Of a stretch of 64,000 bases of DNA, positions 31,848 to 40,570 are shown one piece after another. Source of the stretch: an uncultured Eubacteriales bacterium (GTDB taxonomy: Bacteria > Bacillota > Clostridia > Lachnospirales > Lachnospiraceae). Position numbers and translations under genes: made by a program. The stretch covers positions 50,039-114,038 of the forward strand of contig OMWY01000006.1 in the NCBI GenBank assembly GCA_900314885.1, given 5' to 3'. Under the pieces are notes generated by a model. It had not been told where the DNA came from. It was given only the letters and a program-made list of their open reading frames with translations, and did no database searches. Every line of letters starts with the position of its first letter. Position 1 is the stretch's first letter.

Positions 31848-33365
31848 CTATATTCGTCCTCCGTGTAATTTTGCGTAAAGCTCTTCTCTTATCTCAGCTA
31901 CCTTAGGAGTCAGGTCCACGTAGTGAACATGCGGCATTTCAGGCCTCAGTTCACTCTCCCAGACATGATTTTCAAGCTGATCCTTGATATAGGCCTTCTT
32001 TGTCTTGATGTCAGGAAGGTCGCGTACCAGCTCTCCATTTTCAATAAAAGGCACAAGAAGCTTCTCGACCCTCACAGGTGTGATGCGCCTTACAGGGTCG
32101 AAGGCGTCAGGGTCGAGGTTTATGACCTCAATCGGGTGACCGGCTACGATTTCCTCCTCATCGCAGGCGATTATATCGCACTGACCCTTATCCTCTTCAT
32201 CATAGACACGCCATGCCATGAGTTTGCCGGGAATTATAGCCTTGCTCGCAGAATCTGAGCACTTCATCTTCGGTGTATAGGAGCCGTCATCTTCCTTCAC
32301 GGCAACGAGCTTGTAGACACCGCCAAATACCGGGCTGCTGGCGCTTGTGATAAGCTTCTCGCCTACGCCGTAGGAATCAAACTTCGCTCCCTCGTACATT
32401 TCCATATCAGCCATCTTCTTCTCATCGAGAGAATTCGACGCGACGAGCTTAATGTAGGATTTTCCAACCTTATCGAGGGCCTTCCTTAATTTCTTGTAGC
32501 CGCGGGCAAGGTCTCCCGAATCAATTCTAGCGCTCTTGACACGCTTGTTTGGGTCATTCGGGTACTTCTTAATAAGCTCATCATCGAGCTTTATGAGGTT
32601 AGGAAGGCCTGAGTCAAATATAGAATATGTGTCAAGGAGGAGGGAAATATTGTCAGGATATGTCTCCGCGTATGCCTTGAAGGCGTCATATTCTGTCGGG
32701 AAGAATTCGACAAAGCTGTGGGCTATCGTGCCTACCGCCTTCACATCGGGACCATACTTCATCTCAGCGAGGCAGTTTGCCGTACCAATCGCGCCGCCAA
32801 GTACAGCAGCGTAAGCTCCATCATTTCCGGCAGACTCGCCCTGGGCGCGCCTTGTACCGAATTCCATGACGTTTCTGTGGGTATGGGTCGCAAGTCCCGT
32901 TACACGGGTCGCCTTGGTTGCGATAAGAGAATGGAAATTCATGGTCTGAAGGAGATAGGTCTCAATCAGGATAGCTCCCGCCATATCGCACTCTATGCGG
33001 ACCATAGGAACCTGCGGATAGCATACCGTTCCCTCAGGAAGGGCGTACATGGTGCCCTTCCATTTATAATTGCGAAGGTACTCACAGAATTCCTCGCTCA
33101 TTCCCTTAGTCAGAAGCCAGGTAATATCCCTGTCTGTAAAGTGGTAATTCAAGAGGAATTTCGTAAGCTTTGCCTGGCCGCAGCTTATGGAATAGCCAAG
33201 CTTATCGGGATTCTCCCTGAAGAACATATCGAATACCATCACCTTATCCTTAAATCCGTGAAGGAAGAGGGAATTGGCCATGGTAAATTCGTAGAAATCA
33301 GTCACCATCGCGGGATTGTCGTAATCCTCGTCAGGCACGTAAGGTTCAACATTAATTTCGCTCAT
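31848..33365 (-). CDS. pncB: Nicotinate phosphoribosyltransferase
   Basis: Makes nicotinate mononucleotide from nicotinate and PRPP in NAD salvage. The 505 residues from ATG 33365 (site AAAGGAG) fit the long Firmicute form. Visible blocks are MVTDFYEFTMANSLF at the start, MEFGTRRAQG (phosphate-binding, with the catalytic region), GTIAHSFVEFF (with the phosphorylated His), VKSARIDSGDLARGYKKLR and FDSYGVGEKL. The upstream ATG at 33392 lacks a proper site. It is monocistronic as far as visible. The upstream spacer (33441-33567) contains REP-like palindromes. Confidence 0.93.
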   Translation of the reverse strand: MSEINVEPYVPDEDYDNPAMVTDFYEFTMANSLFLHGFKDKVMVFDMFFRENPDKLGYSISCGQAKLTKFLLNYHFTDRDITWLLTKGMSEEFCEYLRNYKWKGTMYALPEGTVCYPQVPMVRIECDMAGAILIETYLLQTMNFHSLIATKATRVTGLATHTHRNVMEFGTRRAQGESAGNDGAYAAVLGGAIGTANCLAEMKYGPDVKAVGTIAHSFVEFFPTEYDAFKAYAETYPDNISLLLDTYSIFDSGLPNLIKLDDELIKKYPNDPNKRVKSARIDSGDLARGYKKLRKALDKVGKSYIKLVASNSLDEKKMADMEMYEGAKFDSYGVGEKLITSASSPVFGGVYKLVAVKEDDGSYTPKMKCSDSASKAIIPGKLMAWRVYDEEDKGQCDIIACDEEEIVAGHPIEVINLDPDAFDPVRRITPVRVEKLLVPFIENGELVRDLPDIKTKKAYIKDQLENHVWESELRPEMPHVHYVDLTPKVAEIREELYAKLHGGRI

Positions 33366-33440
33366 TGTTTGCTCCTTTGGTAAATAAAACAATATCGAAG
33401 TTATTATAACACTTTACCGTTCACAATAGCAAGAAGAAAA

Positions 33441-33567
33441 GAGGACACACCTTGGTGTGTCCTCCGGGGTGTGTCCCCTTACTCTTCCATGGGGACATAC
33501 TCAGATTAAATAGTTCTTAACAAGCGAAGCGCAGTTATGAAATATTTATTCTGGTGTGTCCCCTTAC
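33441..33567. repeat. GGGGTGTGTCCCC-type REP cluster
   Basis: Perfect hairpin gaggacacacc-tt-ggtgtgtcctc (33441-33464), then ggggtgtgtcccc (33466-33478). An inverted atggggaca lies at 33489, and a second ggtgtgtccccttac copy at about 33553 near the 3' end of the sugar-binding gene. Such gtgtgtcccc palindromes are typical of RAYT-linked REP sequences in other genomes. They fill the gap between two genes. Confidence 0.65.
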
Positions 33568-33568
33568 C

Positions 33569-34546
33569 TTAATATTTGTCTACATTCGACGCATCAACTG
33601 CTTCAAATGGTACCCACACGTACATGTGGTCATCTGTGGCGCCCTCTATATTCGCGACGGTACCGCCCTTGGCGAGGGCTGTCGCAGCTTCTACTGCTGC
33701 CTTGCCCTGGCCATTGCCATCCTGGAACACGGTGAAGGCCATAGTTCCCGCCTTGATAGCAGCCTTGCCATCATCCGTGGCATCGACACCCATTACAGGA
33801 ATCTTCGAGAAGTCCGCTCCGTTTGCCTGCATGGACTCGATAGCTCCCATGGCCATGGAGTCATTATTTGAAAATACAGCGTCAACCGTCTGGCCTGTCT
33901 TATAGAAGGCATCAAGCATAGCCTTCCCATTTTCAGGAGACCACTGTGGGCCGTAATCCGAAAATACGATATTATAGTCCACTCCGGCATCCTTGAGAGC
34001 CTTCTTTACAGCTGCCGTACGGCCTGTTGTAGCGGAATGTCCTTTCTCACCCTTTAAAATGATGATATTCATGGACTTTGGATTTCCGAGCTTCTTAAGG
34101 GCGTACTCAACCTGCATCTGCCCGGCCTGCTCCTCATTTGAACCGACATATAGGTACTTGTCAGCCTTAAGGTTAGATGAGCTCGGCGCGTTATTTACGT
34201 AAATGATTGGAAGATTCGTCGCCGCGTTTATCTGGCCCGCCGTAGCAGCATCAGTGAGACGGCAGATAATAGCGTCATAGCCATTTGCCTCGGCACTCGC
34301 TATATCATTTACCTGGTCATTAACCGCGTTTCCGCATTCCTTTACATCAACGGTCACGCCACTTCCGGCGGCGCCCTGGATACCCGCTAACAGGTTCTTA
34401 CGGAAGACGTCTTCATTATCGCATACAGAATAGAGAATCTTGACTCCGCCCGAAGCGCCGCTTCCACCGCCACATCCGGCAAGCATTGGGACCGTGAGGC
34501 TTGCGCAAAGGGCGGTTACCATTATTTTCTTAAATATATTCTTCAT
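33569..34546 (-). CDS. Sugar-binding lipoprotein (periplasmic-binding-protein family 4)
   Basis: The 325-residue lipoprotein has a signal peptide ending in LAGC (Cys about 25), a Gly/Ser linker and a two-lobed galactose/ribose-binding fold (GYDAIICRLTDAATAGQINAA, VDAVFSNNDSMAMGAIES, IPVMGVDATDDGKAAIKAG). Such proteins deliver a sugar to an ABC importer or to a chemoreceptor. No permease or ATPase gene is adjacent. Instead it lies 22 bases after a chemoreceptor gene, so a role in chemotaxis signalling is plausible. ATG 34546 with AAGAAGGA is the real start; longer in-frame starts would lie inside the chemoreceptor gene. Confidence 0.87.
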   Translation of the reverse strand: MKNIFKKIMVTALCASLTVPMLAGCGGGSGASGGVKILYSVCDNEDVFRKNLLAGIQGAAGSGVTVDVKECGNAVNDQVNDIASAEANGYDAIICRLTDAATAGQINAATNLPIIYVNNAPSSSNLKADKYLYVGSNEEQAGQMQVEYALKKLGNPKSMNIIILKGEKGHSATTGRTAAVKKALKDAGVDYNIVFSDYGPQWSPENGKAMLDAFYKTGQTVDAVFSNNDSMAMGAIESMQANGADFSKIPVMGVDATDDGKAAIKAGTMAFTVFQDGNGQGKAAVEAATALAKGGTVANIEGATDDHMYVWVPFEAVDASNVDKY

Positions 34547-34568
34547 GTTCGTCCTTCTTTCACAAGAA

Positions 34569-36587
34569 TCAAAGCTTAAACCTGCGTACATATGAGCTGA
34601 GGGTCTCTGACATTTCCGAAAGCTCTCTTGCGCTCTCCGAAACCTTCTCGCTGTTGTCCGCAATCTGCTTGGCCTGCTCAACCATTGACTGGCTTGTAGC
34701 CTGAATTTCATCGGCGCTTGCGGCCTGCTCCTCGGAAATAGCAGCAACGTTAGTAGCAACTCCATCGACCTTCTCGATATTCTCAGCCATAGAAGCCACA
34801 TATCCGTTTGTCTTCTCAATATTTCCGTAGATCTTGTCAAAGGTTTCGATGGCGTTCTCAATTCTTGCGGTATTTTCCTTGATGCTCTCTGAGCTTTCAG
34901 CCGCTTTCTTTACAGATTCACCGATAAGGGCATTTACCTCTTCAATGAGACCGCCTATATTCTTAGCGCTCTCATCGGAGTTGTTCGCAAGCTTCCCGAT
35001 TTCATCAGCGACAACAGCGAAGCCCTTGCCCGCTTCACCTGCTCTTGCGGCCTCGATGCTTGCGTTAAGAGAAAGAAGATTTGTCTGCTCAGCTATTTCA
35101 CTGATAAGACTTACAATCTTTGTAATTCTCTCGGAGGCGTCGCCTACTTTATTAATAGATTCTACAAGCTTGTTGTTAGTCTCCTCAATGCTGCCCATAG
35201 CGGCGGAGAGCTGGCGCATCTCATCGCGTCCCGAGGAAGCGATTCCGACTGTCTCGTTCATGCTCTCTGTAGCGTCATCCGTATTCTGCTTGGTGTCAGA
35301 TACAACACCCGCAAGTGTTGTGGCGTCTTTAGCTATCTCATTTACAGCCTCGGCAAGCTGGTCGACAGTCTGATTCAACTGGTTCATCGCCTCAGCCTGG
35401 GCATTAGCGGATTCATGCATTTCCTCGGAAACATCGCTGCTGTTCTTCGATTCATCCGAAAGCTTCTCGGACTCATCATTTATACTTGAAATCATGCCTC
35501 GCATGCTGTCAACAAATTCGCCGACCTTACTGCCCATGGCGCCGATCTCATCATTTGTGGTAGCCTTTACTTTTATTGTAAAGTCGCCGGAGGACATGGC
35601 GGTGATATCCTTTGTAATCTCTGAGATAGGCTTCATAAGTCTCCTGACTACAAGAAGAATTATAGCGGCGATGACAACAAGAGCAATTATCGCAATAAAT
35701 AAAAGGAGCCTTGAAAGCTTGCTTACATTTGAAAGAATGACAGACTGTGGAACCTCCGATACAAGAAGCCATCCTGTGGTACCAACCTCACGGAAAGCGA
35801 CCATTTTACCATCGACTACCTTTGACGTGTAATCAGCGTTCGCTATAGCATTCGCAGCTGCGGCAATAACCTTATCTGAGTTTGTGGTATCAGCTTTTGT
35901 GGAGACGAGTGACGCGTCACGATCCGCTAAGATTGTGTTATCACTTGTATCAACAAGAAATGAGCTCGCTCCCTCCATATTTACACCGGAGTTTACGATG
36001 ATTGAAACCTGGTTGAGCGGCACATCCACGCCGATTACGGCTACATCATCGGACCCATTCTGAAGGGTACCTGTCGCTGATACAACGAACTCACCGTTGC
36101 CGGCATCATGAGCCTTGCCGAGATCCATATTTATCCTCGTGATGCCCTCCTTATACCACGGTTCATCCGCGACACTCCCTGAGAATGTAACCTGGGCATC
36201 ACTTGCCTTATAAATCTTGCCTGAGTTGGTCCCTATAAAGAAACCGTTTGGCGAGTACTTGCTGTAACCGTAATAAGCGTCAAGTATCGTCTGAAGCTCG
36301 GCATCGTCCGGGTTCTCAGACTCGATTACATGCTTGACTACCGAAAAATATTCCATGTTCTGGTCTACCCACGATGAAATATTATCAGCCTGATTCTTAA
36401 TTGATGAATCGAGCATATCGCTAGCCATCTCTGTCATGTACTTCCTTGAAAGTACAGTGGCAAGCGCAATTATAACCACTATCGCGATTATTATGACAGG
36501 CATAATAGCCGCAAGCAGTTTGTTCCTGAGACTTCCGGTTTTACCCTTTTGTGAAGTCTGCTTTGTCTTTGGAACAGCCTTTCCCAT
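34569..36587 (-). CDS. Methyl-accepting chemotaxis protein with dCache sensor
   Basis: The 672 residues comprise a basic N-terminus, membrane helix 1 (about 25-48), an extracellular double-Cache domain (about 55-285: [42 protein letters not shown]), helix 2 (about 290-312), a HAMP domain and a long coiled-coil signalling domain with [24 protein letters not shown]. It would signal to CheA/CheW in the membrane-bound array. dCache domains usually bind small molecules directly. The downstream co-transcribed sugar-binding lipoprotein suggests an extra, indirect ligand. AAGGAGG precedes ATG 36587. It is a paralogue of the pseudogene at 29962-31692. Confidence 0.9.
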   Translation of the reverse strand: MGKAVPKTKQTSQKGKTGSLRNKLLAAIMPVIIIAIVVIIALATVLSRKYMTEMASDMLDSSIKNQADNISSWVDQNMEYFSVVKHVIESENPDDAELQTILDAYYGYSKYSPNGFFIGTNSGKIYKASDAQVTFSGSVADEPWYKEGITRINMDLGKAHDAGNGEFVVSATGTLQNGSDDVAVIGVDVPLNQVSIIVNSGVNMEGASSFLVDTSDNTILADRDASLVSTKADTTNSDKVIAAAANAIANADYTSKVVDGKMVAFREVGTTGWLLVSEVPQSVILSNVSKLSRLLLFIAIIALVVIAAIILLVVRRLMKPISEITKDITAMSSGDFTIKVKATTNDEIGAMGSKVGEFVDSMRGMISSINDESEKLSDESKNSSDVSEEMHESANAQAEAMNQLNQTVDQLAEAVNEIAKDATTLAGVVSDTKQNTDDATESMNETVGIASSGRDEMRQLSAAMGSIEETNNKLVESINKVGDASERITKIVSLISEIAEQTNLLSLNASIEAARAGEAGKGFAVVADEIGKLANNSDESAKNIGGLIEEVNALIGESVKKAAESSESIKENTARIENAIETFDKIYGNIEKTNGYVASMAENIEKVDGVATNVAAISEEQAASADEIQATSQSMVEQAKQIADNSEKVSESARELSEMSETLSSYVRRFKL

Positions 36588-36730
36588 TGCATTTCCTCCT
36601 TGAGCCTTAGTGCGTCCATGCTTTGTGAATTCGTGGACGTATTACTCGTTTATGTGATATGACTTCATTATACCACTATTCTTAAGATTATTAAAGGGAG
36701 AATTTCTTATTTGGCAAATATCCACGTCAC

Positions 36731-36758
36731 AAAAAAGGCCGTCATTTTTCATGACGGC
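36731..36758 (-). terminator. Terminator after pdxST
   Basis: Perfect 8-base arms gccgtcat (36738-36745) and atgacggc (36751-36758) followed on the minus strand by six T. It lies 9 bases beyond the pdxT stop. Confidence 0.88.
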
Positions 36759-36766
36759 TCATAAAA

Positions 36767-37354
36767 TCAGGCTGTTTTTTTCAGTTTTACTTTTTTTATC
36801 ATATCAACAAAGTATTTGTGGACTGTAAGGTCGTCGGTGAGCTCAGGGTGAAATGCGGTGACGAGCTCGTTGCCTTCTCTCGCCGCCACAATCTTGCCAT
36901 CGACCTTTGCGAGGACCTCTACATTTTCTGAAGCCTTCGTTATATATGGGGCGCGGATGAATACCATGGGAACCTCGCCTTCGCTTCCGAAATTTCCGTG
37001 CGTTTCGAAGCTCCCGAGCTGCCTGCCATAGGCGTTACGTTTCGCTTCTATATGCATGGTATTGATTCCCGGCTCTTCTTCATTTTCTATTCTTTCCGCA
37101 AGTAAAATGAGACCGGCGCAAGTACCGAAGACAGGCATGCCTGTTTTTATTTCTTCCCGAATCGGGTCAAGCAAATCTAAGTCATTTAAGAGCCTGCACA
37201 TTACCGTGCTTTCGCCGCCGGGAATTATCAAACCGTCATGAGGCTTTAGTATATCGCTCTTCTTTCGGACTTCAAAGTTCTCTATACCGAGCTTATCAAG
37301 GCTCCCTTCATGCTCTATGAATGCCCCCTGCAGGGCAAGTACTCCTATCGTCAT
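36767..37354 (-). CDS. pdxT: Pyridoxal 5'-phosphate synthase glutaminase subunit
   Basis: Class I glutaminase that supplies ammonia to PdxS for de novo pyridoxal phosphate synthesis. The 195 residues hold the oxyanion block PGGEST, the nucleophile motif VFGTCAGLILLA (Cys about 79) and the HPE motif of the catalytic triad (TAFHPELTDD). The pdxS stop and pdxT start are one base apart (TGATATG), so expression is coupled and the 12+12 complex can assemble from equal amounts. The C-terminus ends in a Lys-rich tail. No lesions. Confidence 0.95.
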   Translation of the reverse strand: MTIGVLALQGAFIEHEGSLDKLGIENFEVRKKSDILKPHDGLIIPGGESTVMCRLLNDLDLLDPIREEIKTGMPVFGTCAGLILLAERIENEEEPGINTMHIEAKRNAYGRQLGSFETHGNFGSEGEVPMVFIRAPYITKASENVEVLAKVDGKIVAAREGNELVTAFHPELTDDLTVHKYFVDMIKKVKLKKTA

Positions 37355-37355
37355 A

Positions 37356-38231
37356 TCATTTTCCTCTCTCAGCCATAAGAATTTCTATTTCAGACTCATT
37401 TATTCCAACCATCGCTTCGCCTAAGTCTTCAGAAAGCTCAGCTATCATCTTGGCATCGGTATAATTTGTAACCGCCTTCACAATCGCTGCTGCTCTTTTT
37501 GCGGGGTTCCCTGATTTAAATATTCCCGAGCCTACGAATACGCCCTCAGCGCCAAGCTGCATCATAAGCGCCGCATCTGCGGGAGTCGCGACACCACCGG
37601 CAGCGAAATTAACGACCGGAAGCTTCCCATTTTCATGGACATACTTAACGAGGTCAATAGGGACCTCTAGCTTCTTCGCCGCCTCATATAACTCGTCCTC
37701 ACCCAGGCTCTGTATCCTTCTTATCTCAGAGTTCATGGCCCTCATATGGCGGACAGCCTGGATTACGTCGCCGGTCCCCGGCTCACCCTTAGTACGGATC
37801 ATGGAAGCGCCTTCACTGATACGTCTCAGAGCCTCCCCTAAGTCCTTCGCCCCGCACACAAATGGGACGTTGAACTTAGTCTTGTCGATATGGTATACGT
37901 CATCGGCAGGTGAAAGAACTTCGCTTTCATCGATGAAATCTATCTCTATCGCCTCAAGAATCTGGGCTTCAACAAAGTGACCTATCCTGCACTTTGCCAT
38001 AACAGGAATCGAAACAGCCTCCTGGATTCCCTTTATCATCTTCGGATCGCTCATCCTTGAGACTCCGCCCGCAGCTCTGATATCGGCGGGAATCCTCTCA
38101 AGGGCCATAACAGCGCACGCGCCTGCTGCCTCAGCTATCTTTGCCTGCTCCGGTGTCGTGACATCCATGATAACACCACCCTTAAGCATCTGAGCCAGGT
38201 TCTTATTTAATCCGTACCTTTTGTTTTCCAT
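37356..38231 (-). CDS. pdxS: Pyridoxal 5'-phosphate synthase subunit PdxS
   Basis: Condenses ribose 5-phosphate, glyceraldehyde 3-phosphate and ammonia to pyridoxal phosphate. The 291-residue TIM barrel is highly conserved: [59 protein letters not shown], the catalytic lysine regions [15 protein letters not shown] and [12 protein letters not shown], and [14 protein letters not shown]. It is first in the pdxST operon, divergent from the MocR-type regulator with a 129-base shared control region. Complete. Confidence 0.96.
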   Translation of the reverse strand: MENKRYGLNKNLAQMLKGGVIMDVTTPEQAKIAEAAGACAVMALERIPADIRAAGGVSRMSDPKMIKGIQEAVSIPVMAKCRIGHFVEAQILEAIEIDFIDESEVLSPADDVYHIDKTKFNVPFVCGAKDLGEALRRISEGASMIRTKGEPGTGDVIQAVRHMRAMNSEIRRIQSLGEDELYEAAKKLEVPIDLVKYVHENGKLPVVNFAAGGVATPADAALMMQLGAEGVFVGSGIFKSGNPAKRAAAIVKAVTNYTDAKMIAELSEDLGEAMVGINESEIEILMAERGK

Positions 38232-38271
38232 TTATTGCCTCCCATTTTAAGTCGTTTAATAGTTACCTTGA

Positions 38272-38342
38272 CTTTTTATTTACGAGAGATTATAATCTTT
38301 GTTGACCTTATGGTAAATATTCAAAATAATATTTTTCATTAA
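38272..38342. promoter_or_regulatory. Shared pdxR/pdxST control region
   Basis: On the plus strand TTGACT (38278-38283), 17-base spacer, TATAAT (38301-38306). The -10 box lies within the palindrome gattataatc and so can serve both strands. AAGGT-type repeats occur three times (ttacctt at 38273, ttgacctta at 38312, ttaaggtca at 38339), plausible PdxR sites. Confidence 0.6.
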
Positions 38343-38360
38343 GGTCAGATAGGAGGAGAT

Positions 38361-39773
38361 ATGCTAACTTATTCTTTTAATAATATTGGTTCCGATTCAC
38401 TATATAATTATCTCTATAAATGTATAAGGGACGATATTCTTGCGGGAAAATTAAAGTCAGGCGAGAAGCTCCCATCTAAGAGGACCTTTGCGAAAAATCT
38501 CGGAATCAGTGTGATTACCGTAGAGAATGCCTATGAGCAGTTATCAGCTGAAGGGTATATTTATTCTATTGCGAAGAAGGGATTTTACGTGGCTGACATG
38601 AAGAATCTCAGTGGAATTAAGCCTGTATTCGGCCATACGGAAGATATTAATACGTCAACAGACCCGGGAAAATATATAGCTGATTTTACAAGCAATAAGG
38701 TTAATAAGGACCTATTTCCTTTTTCCGTCTGGTCAAAATTGATCAGGGAAGTATTAAGGGATAACCAGGAGCTAATTCTGGCGGCTCCCTCTTATAAGGG
38801 AACAGAGGAACTCCGCTCAGCCATTTCCGATTACCTGCGAGATTTTAAGGGAATTAAGGCAGATCCTGACCATATCATTATCGGGGCTGGTTCTGAGAAT
38901 TTATATGGTCAGATAGTCCAGTTATTAGGCCATGATAAAATATACGGAGTCGAAGATCCGGGATATCAAAAAACATCCGCTGTCTACGAAGCAAACGGTG
39001 TACGGCTTGCGCGTATTCCATTTGACCGGGCGGGAATAAATATCGAAAAGCTCCTTAGTGAAGGTGTAAATGTCGCCCACATTTCACCATCTCATCAGTT
39101 CCCTACGGGAATTGTAACACCTATAAGCAAGCGCTATGAGCTGCTTGGCTGGGCTTCAAAGGAGGAGGACAGATATATCATAGAGGATGATTATGACAGT
39201 GAATTTCGCCTCACTGGTCACCCGATTCCGTCTCTTTTCAGTATAGATACAACCGGCAAGGTCATTTACATGAATACATTTTCGAAGTCACTAAGCCCTT
39301 CTCTCCGTGTGAGCTTCATGGTCCTTCCGGATAAGCTTATGGCAAGGTATAAGGAAAATCTGTCCTTTTACACCTGCCCTGTAACTTCAATGATTCAGCT
39401 TACCCTCGCGAGATTTATTTTGGAAGGATATTTTGAGAAACATCTGAATCGTATGAGAAACTTCTATAAGAGGCAGCGTGACACGCTTATAAGACTTATT
39501 TCAGAGAGTAAAATGTCTGAACTCGTCTCTATTTCAGAGGAAGACGCAGGGCTTCATTTCCTGATTAGTTTTAATGAGCTTGATTGTACTGACTCCGAAT
39601 TCAAGGCTCTGCTTCTTAAAAAAGGCATAAAAATATATGCCCTGTCGGATTTCTACTATGACAAGTCAAACCCGACAGAGCATACATTTGTATTGAATTA
39701 CTCCTCACTCACGGAGGATGAGTTGACAAAGGCTGTGGCGATACTTGATCGCATCACCTGCAAGCCTAAATAA
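38361..39773 (+). CDS. pdxR: MocR-family regulator of vitamin B6 synthesis (PdxR-like)
   Basis: The 470-residue fusion of an N-terminal GntR winged helix (SLYNYLYKCIRDDILAGKLKSGEKLPSKRTFAKNLG, about 13-75) and a fold type I aminotransferase-like domain (about 105-465) has the PLP-lysine motif MNTFSKSLSPSLRVSF. Such proteins sense pyridoxal phosphate and control pdxST. The divergent position next to pdxS supports this target strongly. The aminotransferase domain is probably not catalytic. AGGAGGAG precedes ATG 38361. It converges with the TPM-domain gene with a 17-base gap. Confidence 0.88.
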   Translation: MLTYSFNNIGSDSLYNYLYKCIRDDILAGKLKSGEKLPSKRTFAKNLGISVITVENAYEQLSAEGYIYSIAKKGFYVADMKNLSGIKPVFGHTEDINTSTDPGKYIADFTSNKVNKDLFPFSVWSKLIREVLRDNQELILAAPSYKGTEELRSAISDYLRDFKGIKADPDHIIIGAGSENLYGQIVQLLGHDKIYGVEDPGYQKTSAVYEANGVRLARIPFDRAGINIEKLLSEGVNVAHISPSHQFPTGIVTPISKRYELLGWASKEEDRYIIEDDYDSEFRLTGHPIPSLFSIDTTGKVIYMNTFSKSLSPSLRVSFMVLPDKLMARYKENLSFYTCPVTSMIQLTLARFILEGYFEKHLNRMRNFYKRQRDTLIRLISESKMSELVSISEEDAGLHFLISFNELDCTDSEFKALLLKKGIKIYALSDFYYDKSNPTEHTFVLNYSSLTEDELTKAVAILDRITCKPK

Positions 39774-39790
39774 GTCCTATGGCAATATTG

Positions 39791-40570
39791 CTAGAAGCTT
39801 GAGCTTCCGCCGGAGCTGCTGCCTCCGCCTCCACCACCACCTGAACTTCCGCCACCGGATGAACCGCTCGAGGCTTCCACGTGAACGTGCTTCAGAAATC
39901 TGGTGCTTACTGCCATATTCAGTCTCGTAACGTCAGGTCCCGCAGCAGGGCCATTCTTTACTACAACTCTTGTTTTCTGAACCACAACTAGATAAGCGAG
40001 AAACATGCCAAGGCATACCGATATGAAGGCACCCGTCGCGTACTTCATAGGCATAGGTACCTTCAGATCAGCGAGCGCGTCCGCCGTCTCATAAAAGGCC
40101 TCAATCGCCATGGTGTCATAATCCTCATTTGTCGCGTAGAGGTGAACATTATCAGTAATCGAATCGCCCACCGCGCTTGTGATGTAGCGCTCCGGCTCTC
40201 CGTGGGCGCAGAGAATTATCTTTCTCGTATTCATATCGACGACAAGTATCACGCCATCGGAATCTCCGAAAATACTCGAATATACCTCTTCATACACGTC
40301 TCTCTGCTCATATAAATCGCTGTAGCAGGTGAGAAAGGCGACATTCGTATATTTCGCGCAATCGGTCATGGCTTCCTTTACCTTGTCGCTATCAGTAATT
40401 AATTCCGCGTCATCATAGTAATATATCTGTCCCAAATCGCTATCGGATTCCGCTCCGTCATCCGCGGCGAAAACGGGTGATATTACTAAAATAAATGTCA
40501 TACAGAAAAGCACGAGAAAAGAAATAACCGGAATCGCTTTGTTTATTATTTTATTATCAGATTCTCTCAT
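39791..40570 (-). CDS. TPM-domain membrane protein with Gly/Ser tail (YdjH-like)
   Basis: The 259 residues have a signal/anchor helix (about 12-35), an extracytoplasmic TPM domain (about 48-165: YYYDDAELITDSDKVKEAM, NVAFLTCYSDLY, GVILVVDMNTRKIILCAHGE), a second membrane helix (about 180-203) and a cytoplasmic region. The tail of Ser and Gly (about 233-259) is as in YgcG/YdjH-like proteins. TPM domains are linked to membrane quality control; the biochemical role is not established. It overlaps the upstream zinc-ribbon gene by 14 bases. The grouping with the next two genes matches B. subtilis ydjG-ydjH-ydjI. Confidence 0.75.
   Translation of the reverse strand: MRESDNKIINKAIPVISFLVLFCMTFILVISPVFAADDGAESDSDLGQIYYYDDAELITDSDKVKEAMTDCAKYTNVAFLTCYSDLYEQRDVYEEVYSSIFGDSDGVILVVDMNTRKIILCAHGEPERYITSAVGDSITDNVHLYATNEDYDTMAIEAFYETADALADLKVPMPMKYATGAFISVCLGMFLAYLVVVQKTRVVVKNGPAAGPDVTRLNMAVSTRFLKHVHVEASSGSSGGGSSGGGGGGGSSSGGSSSF

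Noticed and set aside
32718..33383. 221-codon plus-strand frame opposite pncB
   Set aside because: Shadow frame; pncB on the other strand has all family motifs.
33441..33567. Rho-independent terminator pair
   Set aside because: The palindromes lack T runs on the relevant strands and repeat the same core sequence, which fits REP elements better.
34547..34861. N-terminal extension of the sugar-binding protein
   Set aside because: It overlaps the chemoreceptor gene in another frame; the lipoprotein signal peptide begins at ATG 34546 with a good ribosome binding site.
34834..35373. 179-codon plus-strand frame inside the chemoreceptor gene
   Set aside because: Antisense shadow of the coiled-coil signalling domain; no start signal or family match.
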